DNA from: Ophiostoma sp. CBS 140.51
Taxonomy: Eukaryota; Ascomycota; Sordariomycetes; Ophiostomatales; Ophiostomataceae
DNA: 52,199 nucleotides
Direction of reading: 5' to 3'
Assembly (NCBI GenBank): GCA_029298735.1
Contig: JANSLP010000238.1
Coordinates: 1 to 52,199, forward strand
A program made the position numbers and the translations under genes. Below the pieces are notes generated by a model. That model made no database searches. It was not told the DNA's origin and worked only from the letters and a program-made list of their open reading frames with translations. Below are positions 43,886 to 52,199 of this stretch, in pieces (the first letter of the stretch is position 1; the number at the start of each line of letters is the position of its first letter).

Positions 43886-44261
43886 TTGCTCTCTTGGCTC
43901 TTCCAAATTCGTCCATGGTAATCTTCCTTCTCCTTTTTCCCCTCCTATCCTGGTTCTTGGGTTTTTTGTACCCTCGTTCTTTATGAGAATTGTGAGAACC
44001 TCTCTTTGTTCCTTGTCCTCCCGCTGCTGATCGTTTCCTTTTTATTCGGACGAGGATCCCTTCTTCTTTTTCTCTTTTTTTTCGTTGTTCCATTCTTCTT
44101 TCTTCTTTATTCCTCTCAACCATTCTTTTCTGACTCTTCTGTCGTACAAACATCAAGACAATCCAACTATCTCTACACTCTTTTTTGTTTACCCATCTTC
44201 GACACGACAGTCTCCTCATCTTTTTTATTTATTTACTTTGTTGTTCAACAATCCCCAAAGT

Positions 44262-44818
44262 GTAAGTGACACGTCCTTCTGTCTGTTTCTCTTTCCGTTC
44301 TGCATTTGCAATACCACATCACGATCTGTTTTTCTTTCGTCTACCTCGCTTCCACCGACCACTTTTGTATTTTCTTTTCTGCATCTTCTCTCGTGGCCCA
44401 TCCGTGCATTTTCAACCGTTCGTGCATAGAATTGCACCCTGCAAACAGAAAATAATATGTTCAAGGTGGATGGTGGGTTGCATTACCTCTTTAGCAAGCC
44501 CACGTTGTGTTCGTCCAATAGACCACAGACCGGGTCTTTTTCTGTTCTGGCTCTTTGATTTTTCGTTACTTTCCGTGGAGCTGGAGATGCCTCTCTCTGC
44601 TCTCACAGAAAAGGGGTTTGCATAAAAGACCTGTCCCTGCTTCCCTCCCCCTCGTTCCCTCGTGGCTTTCTGTTTTCTTTTTGTCGTGTCTTCCTCTTTT
44701 TGCTTTCTTTTTTTCCGTCAAGATTCTCACATCTCTGATTTCTTCACTTATCTTTTTTCTTCTCTCTTCGAGATAATCAAGATCACCACCTCTTCTAACA
44801 ACCTCTCCTCCTCTCCAG
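44262..44818 (+). other. Probable 5'-UTR intron of the acetate-transporter-like gene
   Basis: A consensus donor GTAAGT at 44262-44267 and an acceptor CCAG ending at 44818, with an ideal branch sequence TTCTAAC at 44793-44799 (branch A about 20 nt upstream of the acceptor). The acceptor is only four bases before the ATG at 44823. The coding introns in the window have the same CTAAC-to-AG geometry. The acceptor is strong; the donor is the best match seen but others upstream are possible. Confidence 0.5.
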
Positions 44819-44822
44819 CAAC

Positions 44823-45533
44823 ATGTCTCCTTCTACTCCTTCGGTCAGCTCCAAGACGGGCGGCGCCGACCTCGAGGCCCAGGTCACCATCTCGCCTCGT
44901 GACCAGCCTGGTCTGCCCTTTGTCCCCCGCAACTTTGCCAACCCGGCTCCGCTGGGTCTCACGGCCTTCGCCACCAGCATCTTCATGATGTCCCTCATGA
45001 ACTTGCATCCCCGCGGCGTTGCCGAGCCCAACATTATTATTAGCACCATGATCTTTTTCGGTGGTCTCTGCCAGTACATTTCGGGCATCATGGAGTTTGT
45101 CGCCGGCAACACGTTTGGTGCCACAGTTTTCTCGGCTTTTGCTGGCTTCAACGTGGCCTACGCACTCATCTTTATCCCGGGCACCGGTATCCTGGCCGCC
45201 TACGCCGATCCCACGACGGGCGAGCCCCTCCCCGACCTGCCGCAGGCCATTGCCATGTTTGTCTGGGCCTGGTTCATTGTCTGTGTCATTTTCACGGTCG
45301 CCGCCACGCGCGCTTCGTGGGTGCTGCTGATCTTGCTGGTGTTTGTCGACTTTACGCTCCTCTTCATTGCCATTAGCTACATGATTAACAGCGCGGCTCT
45401 GCTGACGGCGTCGTCGGCCACGGGTTTCATTTCGGCCTTCCTCGCGTACTATGCCGGCGCTGCTGGTCTTTGGGGCAACGGCGGCACGGCCATCAACCTG
45501 CCCGTCGGCTCGCTCATCCCCAAGCGGGAGTAA
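44823..45533 (+). CDS. GPR1/FUN34/YaaH-family acetate/succinate transporter
   Basis: A single-exon frame of 236 residues. Family role: plasma-membrane uptake or export of acetate and related short acids (Ady2/Ato in yeast, AcpA in Aspergillus), also tied to ammonia signalling. Seen: the family signature NPAPLGL at residues 40-46, six hydrophobic helices, LMNLHPRGVAEPNIIISTMIFFGGLCQYISGIMEFVAGNTFGATVFSAFAGFNVAYAL in the first half, and a Lys/Arg-containing end SLIPKRE. It is slightly shorter than typical fungal members because the N-terminal tail before NPAPLGL is only 39 residues. The ATG at 44823 (CAACATGTC) is right after a likely leader-intron acceptor. Such genes are commonly induced by acetate; the long pyrimidine-rich leader and leader intron hint at regulated or strong expression. 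It is convergent with Rad5. Confidence 0.93.
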   Translation: MSPSTPSVSSKTGGADLEAQVTISPRDQPGLPFVPRNFANPAPLGLTAFATSIFMMSLMNLHPRGVAEPNIIISTMIFFGGLCQYISGIMEFVAGNTFGATVFSAFAGFNVAYALIFIPGTGILAAYADPTTGEPLPDLPQAIAMFVWAWFIVCVIFTVAATRASWVLLILLVFVDFTLLFIAISYMINSAALLTASSATGFISAFLAYYAGAAGLWGNGGTAINLPVGSLIPKRE

Positions 45534-46162
45534 TTGACAAGCGTCTGCTATGAAATGGTCGATACTGTCCGGAGTTGTCCTGCTGTCGTTTGGTTTCTGG
45601 GAATTTGTCTCTTCCTCAATCTGAAGAAGAATCAAAAGTTGGACTGCACTTTTTTGAACGTAACCTGCATTTTAATATATATATATACTTTTTTCTGCCA
45701 TAGCCAATACCTTGTCAAATACAGTTTCTCTATTTGCTCAGTCTCCTTCCATTGTTTTCTTTTTGTGCCCCTTGCCTGTCTCTCCTGTGTATGCAAGCCC
45801 CTTAAAGTCCTATCCAATGTTGTACAAACCAAAGATGCCCATGATACCCAGCCCAGGTTAAATGCAATGTCATGTCAATCATCTCCTTCCCGAGACATTC
45901 GTACATGTAGGAGTATTTCGTGCTCTCGAGCATCCCAGCCTCTTGGATCCTGGGTCGTGGTCAGCCCATTCCCAGAACATCTGCACGGCCCATGAGTGTC
46001 TCCCGTTCCCGGGTTCCTGTCTTTGGTATTGTTTTGTACTTCGTCTTGCGTGTTCATTCGTTTTTCTCTTTGATGCAACATCAATTCACGGCAAGCCACT
46101 CAGCACGGAGGTGAGCATAAATTTGTATGTATGATAACCAAGTATCTGTCTTACTTACGTCT
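45534..46162. other. Convergent 3' spacer of the acetate transporter and Rad5
   Basis: 629 bp with facing 3' untranslated regions. An alternating TATATATATA run lies near 45676-45688. Nothing gene-like is seen. Confidence 0.5.
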
Positions 46163-49100
46163 TTAACTAAGCAGCTCCTTGATGTCCTCGACGCGCTGCA
46201 GCTTCTTCTCCTCGTCCGTCATCATGCCCAGCGAGGTAGCAATGAATTTCTTGCGGTCCTGGATCTTGAGCATCTTTTCCTCGACACTCTTTTGGACAAT
46301 AAAGCGATATACTTTAACCTCCTCGTCCTGTCCCATGCGGTGGACGCGGTCAATGGCCTGGGCCTCGACGGAGAAACTCCACCAGGGATCCATCATGTAG
46401 ACGCGCTTGGCCGTGGTCAAGTTGAGGCCGACGCCGCCAGCGCGTAAACTTAGGAGGAGGACAGTAAACTTGTTGGACTGGCGAAACTCTTCGAGAACGG
46501 CGGTGCGGGCTTTCTGGGCCATGGTGCCGTCCAACCTAAGAAATTTCATGTTGGAGCGCTGGAGGGCGGGCTCAATCAGAGACATGAAGGAAGTGAACTG
46601 GCTAAACACGACGGACTTGATGGTGGGCCGTTCCCGTCTCAGATCGCGCAAGTGCTGGATGAGGCGGACGACTTTGGCAGAGGATTCGCTAACGTCGACC
46701 CGAAGTAAAGAAATACGGGGCGGTTGGTCGGGCTTGTTGTCTGGATCGTCGTCGTGGCGGACCACCTCAAACAGGTCGCGCCGGTTGATGACTTCACGGC
46801 AGTGGAAGCACCGCGGCAGTCGGTGGTGGTCCGTCTCGTGGTCAATGTATTTGAGCAGGCAAGCTTTACAGGCCGAGTGCCAGCAGCCCGTAACAGTCTG
46901 CTGGATCATGGGCTCTTCGCTGCAAATGGGGCACTCGTTGACAGCCTCGTCGCGGATCTGCCCCAAAACGTGCGCACCGAAAGCATTGGCATCCGTGGGG
47001 TCGTCCGTCGTGGCCGTAAACCGCTCAACGAGCGACTGCAGGTCCATATCGTCGGCCAGGCCCGCAGCTGCATCGGCCGCCGCGCCGGCCTCGACCTCGT
47101 CGGCGACAATGTCCATGTTGCGCACCAAGACGGGGTGGCAGCAGACCTGACGCAGCCGTAAAACTTGGGCAAAGATGCTCGTAAAGGACTTCATGACGGT
47201 GCCGGCCTCGACATTGGCGGTGAGGGACCGCTTGACACGCATAAAGATGTGATCGTAGATTTCGCGCTCGACTTTAGAAAGCTCGACGGGGACAATCTCC
47301 ATGTGTTTGGCGGGGAGGACGACCAGAGGTTGGCCATCGGGCGTTTTCATGTCCTTTGTGCGGCGCATGACCAAGGGCTCCAAGACCGTCTGGACGACAT
47401 CGAGAGCACGCATAAAGTCCTTGGACTCAAAGGGGACAGTAATAAACGTGCGCCAGAACGAGAAGTTGTTCCAGGGCTCGACACGCAGGAAGCGGATCAG
47501 ACTGAACAGGTCCTCCAGCCGGTTGACGACGGGCGTGCCCGTCAGGACCCAGCGGTGCTCCGCCGAGAGCGCGTAGCAGGCCTTGGCCGTCTTGGACTGT
47601 CGGTTCTTGATAGTATGGGCCTCGTCCAGGATAATACGAAAAAAGTTGAGCGAGAACAGACCGTGGCCCGGTTGCCCGTCGTGTCCACCGCCCTTCGACC
47701 ACATCTGCGTAAATTCGGACAAGACAGTGCCGTAGCTGGTGATGACAACATCGGGCGCCGTGGCCGCCTGGTCGGGTGCACAGAGAGCCTGCAGGTTGGA
47801 CGACTTGTCAGAGCCATAATAAACCATGGACTTGAGCGTGCCCTCGACGGACGCATTGTCGCACTCGCTCTGCCACTGGGCCAGCAGCGACATGGGCGCA
47901 ACAACCAATGTGGTGCAGGGCGCGTGGACAACATCGGGCAGCCGAGAACGGATGCGCCGCAGACCGCCGACAAGACTGCCCAGCTTCCCCTTCCCCTCGG
48001 CCTGCTGCTGCTGCTCTTTCTGCTTCTGCTGCTGGGCCTCCATCGCAATGGGCGACTTGTGGGAGTGGATCAGACTGAGCATCTGGATGGTCTTTCCCAA
48101 GCCCATTTCGTCGGCCAGGATGCCGCCCAGACAGTGCTGATCCTGCACGGGGAAGTCGAGCGACAGGTCGCCCGAGTAGGGGTTGACGTAGAAGCTGGCT
48201 TGGTCTTCGATCTGGGGCAGGTCTTTATCGTCCATGTCCTTGGTGGGCCAGGCGTACTCTTCCCAAAGTGGATGCATGGACTCGCCGCGGTCCTCGCCGC
48301 TCTCGTCCTTTTCTTTGGAGAGCATCCAGTGCAGGGCTTGTTTCTGGTATGTCCGCAGTGTGAGAGCGAACGTGTCTGGTGGCTCAGCCTCGGGCGTGTT
48401 AAAGTCAAAGGATTGTGCTTTGGCATACAATGCGTCCAGCTGGTCCTGCTCGAGCTCCTGGCCGTCTTCGGGCTCGTCGGATCCGTTTCCGTTCGGAGCT
48501 TGACTGGGACTCATGTCCTGCGTCGGTCGCAAGCCGTCTTTGGCCGCCTCCTTTTCCTTCTTCTCGGCCATCTCGGCTGCCTGCAACAGGTCCTGCCGTC
48601 CACGCTTGGCCGCTGCTGCATTGACACGTGTGGGAAGTAGGTTGACTTCCTGGAATAGCCGTACCAGTGCCACCTGGCGCAATCTCAGGTCGCGCTCCTC
48701 GGCCGTCTCCTTTTCCTCGAACAGGCCCGTGTTGCGGTTCTCGGCCGGCTTGAGTGGTTTCTGGTCAAAGGCGGAACGGAGCAGGTACGACCTCAATTGT
48801 AGGACGACGGTGTCATTTGTGCGCAACCGTTCCGGCGCGTAGACACAAACACCCTCAAACCGGCAAATACGCTGGTCCATCAGCGTGGACACCCAGTTGG
48901 CCGCATCTTTCGACAAACGTCCAATCTCCATGCCCGAGGTGCTCGTGAAGCGCACAATGACGTCGACACGCTTAGCAGCGGCCGAGTTGGCGCGAACAAC
49001 GACAGCAGCACCCAATTTGGAGGCTTTCTGTTTCGTACCGGCAATGCTCGGCAGCTCAATTTTCTGGCGCTCAATCTTGACGGTGTCGCCGTGTTTGAGC

Positions 49101-49855
49101 AAATTGGTGCCGCTGCGGGTGGCCCAGCCTTCGACGCCGAAGCACCCAATATAGCGGCGGTCTGGAATACTAGATGGGTTCTGGAGGACAGACTTGCGCG
49201 GTGATGTCTTGACAGCCGGCTGGTTGCTGATAGACGGTTTGGAGGAGGAGGAGGTGGTAGCCTTGGCTCGTACTGCCACACCCTTCTTGGCCTTCATCTT
49301 CAGTTTGTAGGTCCCGTCAAAGTACATGTTGACGGCGCGTTCAATATCGCTGCCGCAGGAGTCGCGAATGGTCTGCAGAATGTCGGGGCTGACTTTCTGG
49401 CCGACGATGCCCTCAAAGAGCTCGCTGTCAAAAGAGGGGACTGGGCCAACAGGCGACGGCGTGGTCGAGAGCGAAGGTGAAGACGGGGTGATTGACAGTC
49501 CTGGGCGGACGGGCGAAGACTGTGCTGGTCGACGAGAGGCAGGTGTGGGAGATGAAGGCTGGGTCGAGGTTGTGGTTGAACCATTTGTCGGTATCGAGGT
49601 CTTCGCACCATTTGTCGGCAAGGCGGCGGGAGAGGAAGTCGCCTGGGCGGTCGTCCGCGGTAGAGGGAGGGAGGGAATGGCAACAGCATCATCAAAGAAT
49701 CGTCTCTTCGGCTGGGGCAGTCGTTGAACATTCTCCTTTTCCTTTTCGTCGAGAAGAGGCTTACTGTCGTGCGATGAAGCATCTTCGCGTTTGATGTCAT
49801 CCGGCGAAAAGCGTCTCCGCTTGGATGGCGGCTCTTGAAAATCGGCAGCATCCAT
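46163..49855 (-). CDS. RAD5: Rad5-type DNA repair translocase and RING E3 ubiquitin ligase
   Basis: A single exon; 1230 residues from the ATG at 49855 (context ACCATGG). An in-frame ATG at 49870 adds five residues; the frame is open to 49897, where the codon is TTG. Role: template-switch damage tolerance, with PCNA polyubiquitination through Ubc13-Mms2 and fork remodelling. Seen in order: a basic start PPSKRRRF; a Ser/Thr/Pro-rich stretch; a UBA-like segment FDSELFEGIVGQKVSPDILQ near 150-195; the HIRAN domain beginning RRYIGCFGVEGWATRSG; SNF2 Walker A ILADEMGLGKT near 578-590; DEAH in ILDEAHTIKN near 745; RING CPIC...GCWHSACKACLL...CFHC near 973-1020, inserted between the helicase lobes; and motif VI DRVHRMGQ near 1165. 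HIRAN plus inserted RING separates Rad5 from Rad16. It lies downstream of Nse3 on the same strand. Confidence 0.95.
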   Translation of the reverse strand: MDAADFQEPPSKRRRFSPDDIKREDASSHDSKPLLDEKEKENVQRLPQPKRRFFDDAVAIPSLPLPRTTAQATSSPAALPTNGAKTSIPTNGSTTTSTQPSSPTPASRRPAQSSPVRPGLSITPSSPSLSTTPSPVGPVPSFDSELFEGIVGQKVSPDILQTIRDSCGSDIERAVNMYFDGTYKLKMKAKKGVAVRAKATTSSSSKPSISNQPAVKTSPRKSVLQNPSSIPDRRYIGCFGVEGWATRSGTNLLKHGDTVKIERQKIELPSIAGTKQKASKLGAAVVVRANSAAAKRVDVIVRFTSTSGMEIGRLSKDAANWVSTLMDQRICRFEGVCVYAPERLRTNDTVVLQLRSYLLRSAFDQKPLKPAENRNTGLFEEKETAEERDLRLRQVALVRLFQEVNLLPTRVNAAAAKRGRQDLLQAAEMAEKKEKEAAKDGLRPTQDMSPSQAPNGNGSDEPEDGQELEQDQLDALYAKAQSFDFNTPEAEPPDTFALTLRTYQKQALHWMLSKEKDESGEDRGESMHPLWEEYAWPTKDMDDKDLPQIEDQASFYVNPYSGDLSLDFPVQDQHCLGGILADEMGLGKTIQMLSLIHSHKSPIAMEAQQQKQKEQQQQAEGKGKLGSLVGGLRRIRSRLPDVVHAPCTTLVVAPMSLLAQWQSECDNASVEGTLKSMVYYGSDKSSNLQALCAPDQAATAPDVVITSYGTVLSEFTQMWSKGGGHDGQPGHGLFSLNFFRIILDEAHTIKNRQSKTAKACYALSAEHRWVLTGTPVVNRLEDLFSLIRFLRVEPWNNFSFWRTFITVPFESKDFMRALDVVQTVLEPLVMRRTKDMKTPDGQPLVVLPAKHMEIVPVELSKVEREIYDHIFMRVKRSLTANVEAGTVMKSFTSIFAQVLRLRQVCCHPVLVRNMDIVADEVEAGAAADAAAGLADDMDLQSLVERFTATTDDPTDANAFGAHVLGQIRDEAVNECPICSEEPMIQQTVTGCWHSACKACLLKYIDHETDHHRLPRCFHCREVINRRDLFEVVRHDDDPDNKPDQPPRISLLRVDVSESSAKVVRLIQHLRDLRRERPTIKSVVFSQFTSFMSLIEPALQRSNMKFLRLDGTMAQKARTAVLEEFRQSNKFTVLLLSLRAGGVGLNLTTAKRVYMMDPWWSFSVEAQAIDRVHRMGQDEEVKVYRFIVQKSVEEKMLKIQDRKKFIATSLGMMTDEEKKLQRVEDIKELLS

Positions 49856-50248
49856 GGTCGGGCTGTGCATGACCGATTTCAATTGACTGTATCCCAAATA
49901 TCGTCTGGTGCTGTCCGGTGCCGTGGTTGTGCGGCAGCGTTGTGTTGTCGGGAGACGTCAAATCAGTCCGAAAACCTTGGGAGGCAACAATGCACTTTTG
50001 GTGTGGTGTTAAAGTGGCACTAGCCGACGCGGTTTCTTGAAATCTTGACGCGTCTGTCCTTGCTTTCAATTAGTGATCGGGGGCGGCGTTAAGTGGCCTG
50101 GAAGTGCCCCACTACAGGACATCCGCCACTGGAGCCCACGATTCACAGCACACATCCAAAGCAAGATTTACAAGGCAACAAGTGCATGGCAAATTATGGT
50201 ATTCGTAGCTACATACGGAGTAATTATTCATATCCTCCTTTTGGTCGT
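49856..50248. promoter_or_regulatory. Rad5 promoter / Nse3 3' region with an ACGCGT box
   Basis: 393 bp. A palindromic ACGCGT (MCB-type element, bound by MBF/SBF-like factors at G1/S in yeasts) is at 50048-50053, about 195 bp upstream of the Rad5 ATG, with a half-match ACGCG near 50019. TACGGAGTA is at 50214-50222. No gene is seen. Confidence 0.4.
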
Positions 50249-51751
50249 TCACGCCTCCTCAGTCCGTTGTCTAGCAGGAGTCCCCTGCCGAGCTCCCGCC
50301 TCAGCACCACCAGCCATCCGTAGACTCGACCGCAGCCGCCGCTCCAGATCAGCATTCGCATCGTCGCCGTAAATATGATAGACAATATCGGCTACCTGCG
50401 CAGGGCCAATCTCCACCTGACCGCGTGGGCCCACGTGCCACGTCACCTTGGCACCCGCGGGGACACCGCGGCCACCCACATTGCCACGGCCCTCACCCGT
50501 CGTGGTCACTTCCACCACGCGCACCAAGTAGCCCTGGCGGACCATGTGCTGGAGTGTGCCGCCGGCGGTGGGCGTGCCGTCGTCGGATGGTCCACCACCT
50601 CCGCCAGCGCCAGCACCGCGCCCGTCCTCGTCGTCAATGTGGTCGCCCATGGCCGCCGCCACAGGCTGCAGGAAATCCTCGTCGGCGCGGGCGGGCGCGC
50701 TGCGGCCGTTGTGCACAATGCTCAGTAGCTTTTCCAAGTCTTCATTGGCCATTTCGCCGCCACTCAGTGTAATGAACGCCACGACCAGCGTGACAAAGCC
50801 CATGTAGGCCGCGTCGGGTGCCGGCGGGATGGCCGCTTCGAGGCCGAGGCCCTCGACAGCGTCCGGGTCGCTGACGATGGGGGTAAAGACACACTCTTGG
50901 TACTCGCTGGGCAGCGTCGAGACGAGCAGGTAGCGGTCGACGGCGGCTTCTTTGGTCGAGTTACCGGCAGCGTCGGCTCTGGTGCTTTTCCCGTTTTTGA
51001 CATTCGACTGGGATTTCAAGGCTTTGCGCCGCTCGCGCATCGTCATGGTCGTCTTTTCGCGCGCCGGCCAGTCGACCATGTTCATCCCGAAAACGCCGCG
51101 GAGCTGGTCTTGCGCGATGGGGAAGACTTTGCGGAAGTGCTTTCCCTCATTGAGGAGGACTATCGTCGTTAGTGAGACTTTCGATAGAGTCTGTGCACGG
51201 GCTGACCTCGCTGCCACGCATCCTGGGGACTCACCCTGCTCCTTTACGGCCTGCCGCCGAATGGGCAGTCGTCTCGGCTCGCTCGCCAACGCATACCGCG
51301 TCAGCTTCTTGGCCAGCAGCTCGTAGTGCAGCCGTTGGCGGTCCATCTGCTGAGCGGCGGCCCCGTTGGCAGCCTCTTCTTCGTCCTCTTCGTCGTCTTC
51401 GTCATCGTCGCCGTGATCGTCGCCGTTTTGAGTTTGTTGAGTCGCTCTCTGTTGTTGTTGTCTCCGTTCGGCCTCGCGCCGCCTCCTCTGCTTCTCCCTC
51501 TGCCGCTGCTCCCGCTGCCGTGCATGTTCGTCTTCTTCCTCTTCCTCTTCTTCATCATCATCTTCTTCTTCTTCCTCCCCTTCTTCCCCCTCTTCCACCA
51601 TTATTTCATCGTCATCTCCCTCGCCGTCCTCCTCCTCCTCCTCCTCCTCTTCTTCGACTTGCTGTTGACGCCGTCTATGCCGTGGCCGCTCCTCTTCTTC
51701 TTCTTCTTCGTACGCAGGGCGTCGTCGTGGTCGTTGTGATAACGTAGGCAT
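50249..51751 (-). CDS. NSE3: Nse3 (MAGE-domain) subunit of the SMC5/6 complex
   Basis: Two exons: complement 51235-51751 and complement 50249-51159. The 75-nt intron 51160-51234 is GTGAGT...CACTAACGACGATAG. The product is 475 residues. Role: Nse3 joins kleisin Nse4 and RING protein Nse1 to bind DNA and load SMC5/6 in recombination and fork repair. Seen: an extreme acidic N-terminus (Glu/Asp runs to about residue 75, then a Gln/Arg-rich helix and another acidic run near 110-125); then the MAGE homology region: LHYELLAKKLTRYALASEPRRLPIRR, junction to VLLNEGKHFRKVFPIAQDQLRGVFGMNMV, RYLLVSTLP, and YMGFVTLVVAFITLSGGEMANEDLEKLL with a HMVRQGYLVRV winged-helix element. Without removing the intron the MAGE motif is split by unconserved sequence. 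The acidic tract is encoded by GAG/GAA runs, so length variation between strains is likely. Confidence 0.88.
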   Translation of the reverse strand: MPTLSQRPRRRPAYEEEEEEERPRHRRRQQQVEEEEEEEEEDGEGDDDEIMVEEGEEGEEEEEDDDEEEEEEEDEHARQREQRQREKQRRRREAERRQQQQRATQQTQNGDDHGDDDEDDEEDEEEAANGAAAQQMDRQRLHYELLAKKLTRYALASEPRRLPIRRQAVKEQGESPGCVAARSARAQTLSKVSLTTIVLLNEGKHFRKVFPIAQDQLRGVFGMNMVDWPAREKTTMTMRERRKALKSQSNVKNGKSTRADAAGNSTKEAAVDRYLLVSTLPSEYQECVFTPIVSDPDAVEGLGLEAAIPPAPDAAYMGFVTLVVAFITLSGGEMANEDLEKLLSIVHNGRSAPARADEDFLQPVAAAMGDHIDDEDGRGAGAGGGGGPSDDGTPTAGGTLQHMVRQGYLVRVVEVTTTGEGRGNVGGRGVPAGAKVTWHVGPRGQVEIGPAQVADIVYHIYGDDANADLERRLRSSLRMAGGAEAGARQGTPARQRTEEA

Positions 51752-52199
51752 TGTGTGGTGGGTGTGAGGGTTGTCGTGGTGAGGAAGACGTCGAAAAAGT
51801 GGTGTGTGTTGATGTTGCTTGCGTGAGAGAGTTAAAGCTGTCGTTCAATTTGGTCGCGAGAGCGGGGCACCAAAAACGCGTGTCCGTCCGCCTGTAACGC
51901 GCCCTGTCAGCCGCTAGCACTTAACGACGGGTTGAACCACGCCTGGTCCACGCAGCACTAATTAGGTAAGTGCAATAGCCCCGTCCAGCCCAAACGATAA
52001 TTTATCATCACCTCGTCTCTCATTCGACTCACTTCCATTTTGTTTACAAGACCTCTTTCCAATTGACTATAAGTACAAGCAAGTAATTATACATACAATA
52101 CGCCATGTTTACCGTACGCCTTGCCTTTGCCCGTAAATTCTGGCACAAATAAAGAATACCCAGTAATTCAACTCGCAAACGCCCCCTTCCTCTTTCTTT
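51752..52199. promoter_or_regulatory. Nse3 upstream region with an ACGCGT box
   Basis: 448 bp to the window end. ACGCGT lies at 51876-51881, about 125 bp upstream of the Nse3 ATG, and AACGCG follows at about 51896-51901. The remainder (52000-52199) is AT-rich and shows no gene; the next gene is outside the window. Confidence 0.4.

Larger units (their letters stand above)
36157..44822. other. 8.7-kb gene-free region between two divergent membrane-protein genes
   Basis: No frame in 8.7 kb resembles a known protein, and none can be joined into one by eye. Composition is not uniform: 36180-39000 is purine-rich on + (pyrimidine-rich in the sense of the PTH11-like gene), and 43100-44820 is pyrimidine-rich on + (sense of the acetate-transporter gene). 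That suggests long leaders on both sides. Landmarks: an inverted repeat CGGGCGGGA...TCCCGCCCG near 39577-39604; two CACATGTG palindromes at 42671-42678 and 42731-42738; a degenerate ATGYTCYY array at 43814-43885; and a probable leader intron at 44262-44818. Non-coding RNA or a large regulatory region is possible. Confidence 0.45.

Noticed and set aside
47165..48640. 491-codon open frame antisense to Rad5
   Set aside because: Lies within the helicase-coding region and has no domain; low-complexity Leu runs are complements of Gln/Lys codons.
46163..51751. Rad26, Rad5 and Nse3 as one dedicated repair island
   Set aside because: Rad26 lies 40 kb away among unrelated genes; only the Rad5-Nse3 adjacency merits note.

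Overview
This is a nuclear segment of a filamentous ascomycete (Pezizomycotina, most likely Sordariomycetes). The evidence is short introns (about 50-90 bp) with GTRNGT donors and CTAAC-like branch points, GC-rich codon third positions, long gene-free spacers, and typical filamentous-fungal families such as a PTH11-like receptor, a P450 and an adenylate-forming reductase. The genus cannot be fixed from sequence alone; an Ophiostomatales-like genome is only a guess. I find fourteen protein-coding genes and one convincing intronic snoRNA. I see no tRNA, 5S rRNA, transposon or CRISPR array.

Layout: (1) 0.1-5.8 kb: a mitochondrial-type ketopantoate reductase (-) diverges from the transcription-coupled repair ATPase Rad26/CSB (+). 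(2) 6.4-9.3 kb: two ribosomal protein genes, RPS14 (-) and RPL7 (+), diverge from a shared 600-bp promoter. RPL7 has a 17-nt first exon, a 693-nt first intron full of strong hairpins, and a second intron carrying a box C/D snoRNA. Its guide matches the conserved LSU rRNA stretch targeted by yeast snR39-family RNAs. (3) 9.7-10.6 kb: the mitochondrial Fe-S assembly factor ISA2 (-). (4) 13.3-18.6 kb: a P450 and a secreted protein built from two copies of one domain. (5) 19.6-26.5 kb: a CorA-type divalent-cation transporter with a GQN variant motif, a beta-lactamase-like serine hydrolase, and mitochondrial D-lactate dehydrogenase, all on +. (6) 26.6-29.9 kb: an NRPS-like A-T-R reductase (-), tail to tail with D-lactate dehydrogenase. 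(7) 34.8-45.5 kb: a PTH11-like seven-helix membrane protein (-) and a GPR1/FUN34/YaaH acetate-transporter-like gene (+), separated by 8.7 kb without recognisable genes. (8) 46.2-51.8 kb: Rad5 (-) and the MAGE-domain SMC5/6 subunit Nse3 (-), same strand and adjacent, each with an ACGCGT box upstream.

The genes do not form one biosynthetic cluster. The themes are genome maintenance (Rad26, Rad5, Nse3), translation (RPS14, RPL7 and its guide RNA) and mitochondrial metabolism (ketopantoate reductase, ISA2, D-lactate dehydrogenase), with accessory, secreted or membrane genes in the sparse middle. The observations most worth following are the two RPL7 introns, the 8.7-kb gap flanked by pyrimidine-rich leaders, the orphan A-T-R reductase, and a 9-mer, TACTCCGTA, recurring in the spacers.
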